From a virus: a stretch of DNA of 21,195 nt. A program made the translations under genes and the position numbers. The stretch lies in IMG/VR virus record IMGVR_UViG_3300032245_001425, positions 1 to 21,195 of that record. One strand, given 5' to 3'. The notes beneath the pieces are model-generated. The model searched no databases and was not told the DNA's origin. It worked only from the letters and a program-made list of their open reading frames with translations. Shown here piece after piece: positions 15,001-20,835 of the stretch. Positions within the stretch are counted from its first letter, which is position 1. Each line of letters starts with the position of its first letter.

Positions 15001-15668
15001 CTTCGGAAACTGCACCAGTTGGTCCCGTGCCCGGAGATCAATGGTTCATTGCCAGCACTGGCAAACGTTATGAATACTGGAATGATGGTACTGGCAATGC
15101 CTGGGTAGATCAAAGTCAGTCAACTTCGTTTGATGCCTTGGCAGTGTCTGGCGCTGCTACCATCAGCGGTTCTTTGACAGTTGGCACTTTGGCCATTGCA
15201 AATATAACCAATTCTGGTGCCAACGGCGTAGGCAACATTGGCAATTCTACTGGATATTTCAACACAATATTTGCCAAAGCCACGTCGGCTCAATACGCTG
15301 ACTTGGCAGAGAAATATATAGCTGACGCAGAATATCCATCAGGCACAGTGGTAATTTTTGGCGGCGATCAAGAAATCACAGTAAGTAATATCAGCCACGA
15401 CACAAGACTTGCTGGAGTGGTTTCCACAAATCCAGCATATTTGATGAACAGTGGAGAACAAGGACTGCCAGTGGCATTGACTGGTCGTGTACCGTGTCAA
15501 GTAAGAGGACCAGTGCAAAAAGGAGATGTTTTGGTAAACGTTGAACAAGGAATTGCAGGACGACTAGACCCGTCAAAAGCCACCTGGGGCTGTGTACTAG
15601 GTAAAAGTTTAGAAAATTATTCAGGCAACAGCATTGCCTTGATTGAAATAGCAGTGGGGAGATTTTAA
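12072..15668 (+). CDS. Second large tail fibre protein (1198 aa) sharing repeats and C-terminus with the giant fibre
   Basis: The N-terminal domain (about 15-135) contains NGLYYVSTLGSG, TWSRTSDGNETGEI and GMIVMVTEGS, a widespread phage tail-protein domain. A diverged copy lies inside the giant fibre at about 7530-7990. The 17-residue repeats follow from residue 177 and are dense at about 794-900. Other modules are ILGNGSQLTG with FLAAFGSNTISTTG (twice, about 390 and 920), GGSNTYVQFNDGG (about 610), SNDISADTGFYWVSDG (about 755) and TSETAPVGPVPGDQWF (about 975). The C-terminal domain (about 1050-1198) repeats that of the giant fibre: AQYADLAEKY, STNPAYLMNSG, ALTGRVP, VLGKSLEN, and an identical VGRF end. 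It is likely a trimeric fibre or part of the same fibre. The start is ATG 12072 with only a weak GGA upstream. The stop overlaps the next ATG (TAATG). Confidence 0.88.
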   Translation: MGLTKPRAAQIYNLDYKQATRVVTVANITLTGGAPAVVDGVSLSTNDRVLVTGQSTASQNGLYYVSTLGSGNNGTWSRTSDGNETGEIDAGMIVMVTEGSTYADTQWKLITDNPITIGSTALVFTQNYYANSINSGSSNVTVYSNANVTMSSAGTANVLAVSSTGTVTSGTASVSGNVTGGNVLTGGLISATGNVTGNYILGNGALLTGVITSVANINNGTSNVTVVSSGGNVTVGIGGTSNVAVFATSGEYVTGVISASGNVTGGNILTSGLISATGNVTVGNISATIGAFTTFTSAQGGNVTGTLIATSSNAQFFNQTNGAGYFTVAGYLSAVGNVTGGNLITAAAVSAASVSASGNVTGGNILTGGLISSTGNITGNYILGNGSQLTGLPATYSNTNVSSFLAAFGSNTISTTGTVTAGNITGGNILTVGQVSATGTITTAGGTNSTGFAVGNGAVSNVGLGFFPTAGTRGDYAIRDYSSVFSTMYLDVGMGSSAGGEFQFRSSNAFSLVMRANSSGVYTPGIMSATGSVYGLELWSTNSVGSEGGQINLALPASGSTISGGVIIDVYNNLLRFYERSGTNRGAYIDLTATSAAVGTNLLASGGGGTPGGSNTYVQFNDGGAFGGNGQFVYNKTTNTLTVGNVAANANGQGTNFIVGDDGYIGDINTADTIGIKGQQNGANGYIVFGNADSTSKLGRAGSGPLTYAGAFSATANVTGGNILTGGLISATGNIIGNRIAVAAGTAAAPSVQFSNDISADTGFYWVSDGNIGVTTNGTLRATFLDTGVSVVGNVTGGNVLTGGLISATANVTGGNVLTGGLISATANVTGGNVLTGGLISATSTITSAANVIGGNLTTAGQVSATANITGGNILTGGLISATANITGGNLNAAGLSLSGNVVSALNSTANITTTANISGGFILGNGSQLTGITGTYGNANVATFLAAFGSNTISTTGNITSGNLIQGGVRVFKWTTSETAPVGPVPGDQWFIASTGKRYEYWNDGTGNAWVDQSQSTSFDALAVSGAATISGSLTVGTLAIANITNSGANGVGNIGNSTGYFNTIFAKATSAQYADLAEKYIADAEYPSGTVVIFGGDQEITVSNISHDTRLAGVVSTNPAYLMNSGEQGLPVALTGRVPCQVRGPVQKGDVLVNVEQGIAGRLDPSKATWGCVLGKSLENYSGNSIALIEIAVGRF
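14451..14590 (+). repeat. Perfect 51-bp tandem repeat in the second large fibre
   Basis: Two exact 51-bp copies (14451-14501 and 14502-14552) and the first 38 bases of a third (14553-14590) stand in tandem, in frame, each coding 17 residues (NVTGGNVLTGGLISATA). The lack of synonymous differences, against clear divergence between other copies, points to recent duplication or gene conversion. Confidence 0.9.
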
Positions 15669-16009
15669 TGGCTTTTCCAACATCACCTACAAACGGTCAA
15701 ACCACCACACAGAATGGCCTGGTATATACCTGGAATTCAACACTGGGTGTTTGGGCACTGACCACGTCCACAACTGGCGCTATAAGTGCTACCAGCGTCA
15801 CTGCTACTGCCAACATCACAGGCGGAAATATCTTAACAAGTGGAGTAATATCTGCTACCGGCAACTTAACTTCAGGTGGTACAGTCAGTGTCACTGGCAA
15901 TGTCAACATAGGCAACGGCACAGGCGTAACCTGGGCCAATGCTGGTGGCGTTAGAGTGTGGACATACTATAACAATAGTACTTCAAGTTTAGATACACTG
16001 TTCTTGTAA
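15668..16009 (+). CDS. Small fibre-like protein with the shared 17-residue repeat
   Basis: A 113-aa protein. The N-terminal 30 residues (MAFPTSPTNGQTTTQNGLVY followed by WNSTLGVW) form a small beta module common at the start of phage fibre and appendage proteins. Residues about 50-75 carry two or three copies of the island's repeat (NITGGNILTSGVISATG). The end is short and ends WTYYNNSTSSLDTLFL. It may be an adaptor between the large fibres and the LamG protein that follows, or a remnant of a larger fibre; neither can be proven here. A strong GGGGAG at 15656-15661 lies before ATG 15668, whose A is the last base of the previous stop. TAA 16007-16009 abuts the next ATG. Confidence 0.72.
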   Translation: MAFPTSPTNGQTTTQNGLVYTWNSTLGVWALTTSTTGAISATSVTATANITGGNILTSGVISATGNLTSGGTVSVTGNVNIGNGTGVTWANAGGVRVWTYYNNSTSSLDTLFL

Positions 16010-17530
16010 ATGCCAATAGCCACACGATTTACCAATGCCGGGACACTGTTGGTCAATGGAAGTTTTGACGAAAATACTTCTATTGCTCCTGCTGAATTTA
16101 GCACCGCGGTAAACACAGTGTATGCTGGCACATTAGATGAAGTTACACTGGCATCCGGTGCCGCAGTGTTCAACGGCACCAGTCAATCTTTGAGCGTGGC
16201 ATCCAACGCAGTTTTTGCCGTAGGCACCGGTGATTTCACCGTTGAATGTTGGGTGTACCCACGGGCCAGCACCTCGCAGGCAATATTTGATTTGCGTAAT
16301 CCAAACACTGTCGGGGCCGGATTCGACATGTACATAAGCCCAACTGGTCCCAGTTTTCGGGTAGGAACAGCTGGTACTAACTATCTAACAAGCAATTTCT
16401 CAGGACTAAATCGATGGTATCATTTGGCCTTGTCAAGAAGCAGTAGCACATTCTCACTGTATGTAAATGGTACACTGGGGCAGACAGTTACAAACACTAG
16501 TAATTTCACCAACAGCACTCCCACGGTGGCTGGCGGCGTCAATGGATTTTTTAATGGTTACATCAGCAATTTTCGCTTTATCAAAGGCACAGGACTGTAC
16601 ACCGCCAATTTTACTCCATCACAAACAGTATTACCTGCTGTGTCGGGCACAAGTTTGTTGTTGAACACGTTGACCAGCGCAAACTTTACTACAGATACCA
16701 GTCCAAACGCATTCACAGTGACCAACAATGGAACAGCTACATATACCACAGCTAATCCATACATTCAAGGATCAACTACAATCAAACAACGCCAGTTCAT
16801 CGATGGCACACAGGAAGTGTACACACAATTTGATGAATTCACTGGCGCACCTGTGGTTGATGCCAATTTGATGGTCTGGGTAGACGCTGCTCAGACTGCC
16901 AGTTATTCTGGCTCAGGCACAACCTGGACAGATCTCAGTGGCAATGGTAAAACCTACACTTTGACCAACAGTCCAACTTTTAACAGCACCACCGGCGGCG
17001 GAGTCATAACATTTGCCGGAGCAAGCAGTCAATATGCTACTACAGCTGCCACACTGTTTAACTCTACCACAAGCAATGCCTATAGCATAAACATCTGGGT
17101 CTATCCCACAGGTGCTGGACAGATTGTATCAGTGGATGGTCAGACCACTCCCAACACTGCATATCATTACACTGCTATTGAAATTACTGCGGCAGGATTG
17201 ATATATTTTGGACAATGGACCGGCGCAATAAGTACTGTCGCCACCAGCGCTCAAAGTTTGAATGCTTGGTACAATTTGGTGATTACCTACAATGGTACCA
17301 CAGCCACTGCCTATGTAAATGGAACCACTGTGGGATCGTCAAATATCTCTTGGACAGCACCAGGAGCAAATACATTTTTTGCATTGATGTCAACTGACAG
17401 TACCAATATGTCTGGTGTTGCAGGATATGCCAGTGGCAGCGTGGGTGCATTCATGGTGTACAATCGTGCGTTAACTTCAGATGAAGTCACTTCGAACTTC
17501 AATGCATTACGTAATAGATACGGTAGATAA
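16010..17530 (+). CDS. Adhesin-like protein with two LamG/concanavalin A-like domains
   Basis: A 506-aa protein with two jelly-roll domains of the laminin G/LamG-like class. Domain 1 (about 55-240) has FNGTSQSLSVAS, DFTVECWVYPR, RWYHLALSRS and FSLYVNGTLGQ, then GYISNFRFIKGTGLY, the usual order in phage LamG proteins. Domain 2 (about 280-506) starts VWVDAAQTASYSGSG-x-TWTDLSGNG and has INIWVYPTG, AWYNLVITYNGTTATAYVNG and GSVGAFMVYNRALTSDE. LamG domains bind carbohydrates or proteins, so this is a likely host-surface-binding component of the tail fibre. It carries no 17-residue repeat, unlike its neighbours. ATG directly follows the previous stop and no Shine-Dalgarno is evident, suggesting coupling. 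No signal peptide is present, in keeping with a virion protein. Confidence 0.87.
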   Translation: MPIATRFTNAGTLLVNGSFDENTSIAPAEFSTAVNTVYAGTLDEVTLASGAAVFNGTSQSLSVASNAVFAVGTGDFTVECWVYPRASTSQAIFDLRNPNTVGAGFDMYISPTGPSFRVGTAGTNYLTSNFSGLNRWYHLALSRSSSTFSLYVNGTLGQTVTNTSNFTNSTPTVAGGVNGFFNGYISNFRFIKGTGLYTANFTPSQTVLPAVSGTSLLLNTLTSANFTTDTSPNAFTVTNNGTATYTTANPYIQGSTTIKQRQFIDGTQEVYTQFDEFTGAPVVDANLMVWVDAAQTASYSGSGTTWTDLSGNGKTYTLTNSPTFNSTTGGGVITFAGASSQYATTAATLFNSTTSNAYSINIWVYPTGAGQIVSVDGQTTPNTAYHYTAIEITAAGLIYFGQWTGAISTVATSAQSLNAWYNLVITYNGTTATAYVNGTTVGSSNISWTAPGANTFFALMSTDSTNMSGVAGYASGSVGAFMVYNRALTSDEVTSNFNALRNRYGR

Positions 17531-17535
17531 TTTAC

Positions 17536-17543
17536 GGTAAATA
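17536..17543 (+). promoter_or_regulatory. Possible late-promoter-like element GGTAAATA
   Basis: GGTAAATA ends only 7 bases before ATG 17551, too close for an ordinary leader, and the gene also lacks a Shine-Dalgarno. It may be chance in AT-rich spacer, or it may give a near-leaderless transcript. Confidence 0.2.
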
Positions 17544-17550
17544 TCAAACT

Positions 17551-18363
17551 ATGGCCAAACTCAACTCAGGAACAAGAATTTACGGCAACGTAACAATAGA
17601 TACGTTTGCAACCGTTACTGGCAACGTCACAGGTGGTAATGTACTCACTGCTGGTATAATGAGCTCAACTGGCAACATCACTGGTGGTAATATCAGCATT
17701 GGTGTAGCGGCTCCTACAGCAGTGTTAACAGTCAAAGCAGGTACCACGACAGCGGGTACTGCACCAATAAAACTAACTTCGGGCACAGTATTGACCACAG
17801 CTGAAGCTGGTGCAGTTGAATATGACGGCAGTTTCTTTTATGCAACACCACAGACCACAAACGGCCGTCAAGTAATTTCAACTCCAAGTTATTATGTGTT
17901 GAGTGCTGATGCGGCTGCGGTTGGCTCCACAATTGCCAACTTCTTCCCAGGTACCACAAGTATTCCACTGGTTGCATCTGGTGTGTATGAAGTTGAATTC
18001 AATTGTTGGTTCTTAAAAACCACAGCAGGAACCTTGGTGTGGACCTTGGTCAACTCAACTACAGTCACAAAATTGCATGCCGACATGCAAATGTCACCAA
18101 TTACTGGTGTCACCTCAACCAATGCGACCTCAGAACTATTTGCACAGGTTGCCAATCAAACAGCCGCATCAGTGGCCTTTGCTGCCACAGGTTCGTTGAC
18201 CACTGGTGTCAACCACTTTATGAGAATGAGAGCTTATCTAGTTAATGGTTCATCAACCAGTTTGCGATTGCAAGTGACCAACAGTGCAGGCACAGTGACA
18301 CCACTTGGTGGCAGCTACTGGCGAGCAACAAGAATTGCGTCAATTGGCACATTGGCTGCATAA
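17551..18363 (+). CDS. Fibre tip / receptor-binding-like protein
   Basis: A 270-aa protein. Residues about 22-52 carry two copies of the island repeat (NVTGGNVLTAGIMSSTG, NITGGNISIG). Residues about 52-95 are the module APTAVLTVKAGTTTAGTAPI followed by KLTSGTVLTTAEAGAVEYDG, commonly found upstream of phage fibre tips. The C-terminal part (about 105-270) looks like a beta sandwich, with YEVEFNCWFLKTTAGTLVW, MRMRAYLVNGSSTSLRLQV and GSYWRATRI. This layout (short stem, conserved linker, globular tip) suggests a trimeric tip that contacts the receptor. No ribosome binding site is obvious. TAA 18361-18363 is part of the TAAGGA that serves the next gene. Confidence 0.75.
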   Translation: MAKLNSGTRIYGNVTIDTFATVTGNVTGGNVLTAGIMSSTGNITGGNISIGVAAPTAVLTVKAGTTTAGTAPIKLTSGTVLTTAEAGAVEYDGSFFYATPQTTNGRQVISTPSYYVLSADAAAVGSTIANFFPGTTSIPLVASGVYEVEFNCWFLKTTAGTLVWTLVNSTTVTKLHADMQMSPITGVTSTNATSELFAQVANQTAASVAFAATGSLTTGVNHFMRMRAYLVNGSSTSLRLQVTNSAGTVTPLGGSYWRATRIASIGTLAA

Positions 18364-18372
18364 GGAAAAATA

Positions 18373-19035
18373 ATGCAAGCAAGATACAGAGCCGACTATG
18401 CTGGTGAATTTGTCATACATGAAACCAAGTGGACTGGCGGCAAAAAACTTGAGACCAGAGAATGGGTGGCTAATCCCATTACCAATCAGCATATTTCAGG
18501 ACGTGCAGTTTGCGTTGGCAGCACTGTGGATCAATACCTTTTTGATTACACTAGATTGCAAAGACATCGCGGTGGACTACTGAGTTCAAAAAAATTGCAA
18601 ACCTACGGTGTAGGCGACATTGCAAAACAAATGCGCCTGGACTTTGCTGTGGAAACAAACAACCAACAACTGCAAGATATTCTACAGTCAAATTATCAAA
18701 CAGACAATGTGGTATACACCAGTCCAAGACATTGCATTGCACACCCAGGTGAATTTTACTTGATTCCCTTGCGTCCTAATATAACTGACATGGCCACACT
18801 AATATACCTGGCTGCGTTTGATGGACACAAAGAAATATTTTTACTGGGCTATCATCGTGAAACTCCCAATGGCAGAATTGACTGGATTGATGAGATCACT
18901 GGGATATTTTACGCCTACCCCGGCGTGCAATTTTATCTAGTAGGCGAAGCAACCATCATGCCTGAGTCTTGGCTAAATTTGCCCAATGTGCAAACACAGA
19001 CTTATCAGGCCTGGATCAGTCACTGTGACATTTGA
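18373..19035 (+). CDS. Unrecognised protein; paralogue of 2542-3129
   Basis: A 220-aa protein of unknown function. The N-terminal 45 residues (basic, Trp/Glu-rich) are not present in the paralogue. The body starts ISGRAVCVGSTVDQYL, a strand plus Gly-turn comparable with VLGNGVSR at 2542. The C-terminal half holds IYLAAFDGHKEIFLLGYHRE (about 140-158), YPGVQFYLVGEATI and LPNVQTQTYQ, matching the DGH-x2-[IY]-x-LLG, YP-x-VQF and PN-x-Q series of the paralogue. It is soluble, with no signal or membrane segment. The start is ATG 18373, with AAGGA 18362-18366 upstream. The stop is TGA, unlike most genes here. Its last 16 bases overlap the end of the convergent NUDIX gene. A modifying enzyme or fibre-assembly factor is possible. 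The second is supported only by its place at the end of the fibre cluster. Confidence 0.78.
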   Translation: MQARYRADYAGEFVIHETKWTGGKKLETREWVANPITNQHISGRAVCVGSTVDQYLFDYTRLQRHRGGLLSSKKLQTYGVGDIAKQMRLDFAVETNNQQLQDILQSNYQTDNVVYTSPRHCIAHPGEFYLIPLRPNITDMATLIYLAAFDGHKEIFLLGYHRETPNGRIDWIDEITGIFYAYPGVQFYLVGEATIMPESWLNLPNVQTQTYQAWISHCDI

Positions 19036-19460
19036 ACACTGTGTTCCATCACAGCAATTTTGTCTTTGACTGCGTCAAAATTCACAGTTGACCATAATCC
19101 AGGATGCATGGGTTTGGGCCAGGTGCCTGATGCAATCCAGGCCCAGCCATGATGCTCGTGATTGAGCCGCGGTATAAATTCACTGGCCACACTGCAAAAA
19201 AATGTGTGATATGCAAATTTTAAATCAGCTGTGGTAAATTTTTCCAAAGGCACCAATTTTAAGTAATCAGGCATGGCACCCAATTCTTCCTGGCATTCAC
19301 GCACAATTGATTCTATTAGAGTTTCCTCAGCTTCCACTCTGCCTCCTGGCAGTCCCCAGGTATCGGGATGTTTGGTATCAGTGCGCATCAAATAAAGATA
19401 TGATCCGGTGTCAATGGCGTAGAACCAAACACCCACAGCATTTACAACACTAGACTCCAT
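19020..19460 (-). CDS. NUDIX hydrolase
   Basis: A 146-aa protein with a complete Nudix box at residues 40-62: G, then E at 46, then REC-x-EELG at 54-61 (GX5EX7REUXEEXGU). The box residues bind the divalent metal and hydrolyse a nucleoside diphosphate linked to another moiety. WGLPGGRVEAEETL starts the box, and FAYHTFFCSV and HHGWAWI are typical later strands of small Nudix proteins. The substrate cannot be read; nucleotide sugars, (d)NTPs and alarmones are all possible. ATG 19460 is preferred because GGGAGG lies 3 bases upstream; an in-frame ATG at 19514 has no such site. The start lies 19 bases inside the gp15-like gene, so translation is probably coupled with tail genes. The 3' end overlaps the convergent gene by 16 bases with no terminator between. 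Confidence 0.9.
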   Translation of the reverse strand: MESSVVNAVGVWFYAIDTGSYLYLMRTDTKHPDTWGLPGGRVEAEETLIESIVRECQEELGAMPDYLKLVPLEKFTTADLKFAYHTFFCSVASEFIPRLNHEHHGWAWIASGTWPKPMHPGLWSTVNFDAVKDKIAVMEHSVQMSQ

Positions 19461-20833
19461 GTGCCTCCCTGATACAATCCTTGATAACTTTTGACCCAAC
19501 TGTTGCCAGTCCATTCGTACTGTATTTCTGTCGTGATGTTTGTGACATACTGTTGATTGCCTGGACTTGATGTGCTGTCAAACGACACTGTCCATCTGGA
19601 TCCATCATACTCCACAATATCATTGGCTTGAGCCACCAATGGTTGTCCATTGACTCCTGCCCAGGCTTCGGCATTGCCGTTGTCGTAAGTGCCAGTTGCT
19701 TCAGTAAACAAGTATCGTTGGCCTATTGAAGCGGCTGGTAATCCAGCACCAGGTCCACTGCGCAACGGATCAATGACAGCGTTCACAGCAGACAAAGTAT
19801 TACCGGGTACTGTGTCTATGTCCACAGTGAACAGTAAGAATCTGTCATCAGTGGGATCATATGCCACTGTGCCCACAACGTTTGTACCATCTTCTTGTTC
19901 AAGATTGACCAAGCTCACGCCAGGTCGTAACACACCATACACGCCAATCAGCGAATGCCATAGCAAATTGCTGTCAGGAGAATCCGGAGGTGTCAAACTG
20001 GTATTGGGTTCATCTATCACTTGTGCTGATCTCAATGCCTGCAGTTTGTTGCCAATCAGCAAGACCTGGTAGTTGTAAGGAGTAAACACTTGTCGTGTGC
20101 CCATCAACAAGTCGTTGTTCAGTATGGCGTTTGATGCATCGCCTTGTGCGTCGAATATTGATGCCACAATGCGTTCCACCACACCCAATTTTTTGACCTT
20201 GGCTGGCGAACTGATCCAAATTGGAACATTGAAAGTCAGTGTGGCCACATCGATAGGGTCTTCTGTGCCCACTGGTATGGTTTTACTGCTCCACTGTGTG
20301 CTGACCAATTCACATACTGTCAAACTGGTCCAATCAATGTAGTTGTCTGTGCTTTGTATTTCTAAACTGGGGTTAAACAACACCAGGATCTGTTCCAGCA
20401 GTTGCATTTTTTGATTGGTGTTTGATGTCCAAATTTCCAGCTTGATCGTGAGTTTGTATGGCACTGGCATCAAGCGTTCAATAGTAAATGCATTGCCTTG
20501 TGTGGTTTCATAACTGTCAGTGTTTGAGTCGTAGGTTCGTTGACGCACTTGAATGTTGCTGACAAAATACGGCTCCTGCATTCGGGGACGATCATAATCC
20601 AGCCCACTGACAAAAAACGTCATCAACGGGGTTGACGGCATGTCGTTGGCAGAATTGTTCTGCAAAATTGTCTGTGCTTGACGACTGCTGTCACCATAGC
20701 GTACAGGCACACGTACTAGAGTATCATTCTTTCCACTTTGATTGCGTCCGTACTCTACATCAAAGTTGCTGAAAATTCTAGCAAACTGCAATAGAAAACG
20801 TCGAATTTGCCCGTCATAAAAAAATTGTGCCAT
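19442..20833 (-). CDS. 15: Proximal tail sheath stabilisation protein, gp15-like
   Basis: A 463-aa protein. In T4, gp15 caps the tail and sheath and joins the tail to the neck. The first about 250 residues follow the T4 gp15 plan: FFYDGQIRRFLLQFARIFSN at the N-terminus (T4: FYNSSFRRYATLMGDLFSN), RVPVRYGD, PVPYKLTIKLEIWTSNTNQK and LLEQILVLFNPSLE (T4: VEQILPYFQPHF). These matches are from memory of the family. T4 gp15 is about 270 residues, so the extra C-terminal part (about 300-463) is an extension. It has GQRYLFTEATG, ANDIVEYDGSRWTVSFDS and YEWTGNSWVKSYQG, and I recall similar tails in cyanophage gp15 proteins. The upstream AGGA is 8 bases before ATG, and the gp14-like stop is 2 bases upstream, so the two form an operon with the NUDIX gene. 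Confidence 0.82.
   Translation of the reverse strand: MAQFFYDGQIRRFLLQFARIFSNFDVEYGRNQSGKNDTLVRVPVRYGDSSRQAQTILQNNSANDMPSTPLMTFFVSGLDYDRPRMQEPYFVSNIQVRQRTYDSNTDSYETTQGNAFTIERLMPVPYKLTIKLEIWTSNTNQKMQLLEQILVLFNPSLEIQSTDNYIDWTSLTVCELVSTQWSSKTIPVGTEDPIDVATLTFNVPIWISSPAKVKKLGVVERIVASIFDAQGDASNAILNNDLLMGTRQVFTPYNYQVLLIGNKLQALRSAQVIDEPNTSLTPPDSPDSNLLWHSLIGVYGVLRPGVSLVNLEQEDGTNVVGTVAYDPTDDRFLLFTVDIDTVPGNTLSAVNAVIDPLRSGPGAGLPAASIGQRYLFTEATGTYDNGNAEAWAGVNGQPLVAQANDIVEYDGSRWTVSFDSTSSPGNQQYVTNITTEIQYEWTGNSWVKSYQGLYQGGTWSLVL
19464..19469 (-). promoter_or_regulatory. Ribosome binding site deciding the NUDIX start
   Basis: On the minus strand GGGAGG lies 3 bases before ATG 19460, within the last codons of the gp15-like gene. 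It supports the shorter 146-aa start over the 164-aa alternative at 19514. Confidence 0.75.
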
Positions 20834-20835
20834 GT

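Noticed and set aside
16010-18363. Diversity-generating retroelement target in the adhesin or fibre tip
   Set aside because: No reverse transcriptase, template repeat or near-identical 3' variable region was seen in the window.
19020-19514. Longer NUDIX start at 19514
   Set aside because: The extra 18 residues lie wholly in the gp15-like gene and lack a ribosome binding site, while ATG 19460 has GGGAGG 3 bases upstream.
19689-20072. A 127-aa plus-strand frame opposite the gp15-like gene
   Set aside because: Antisense shadow of a recognised structural gene, with no ribosome binding site or recognisable domain.
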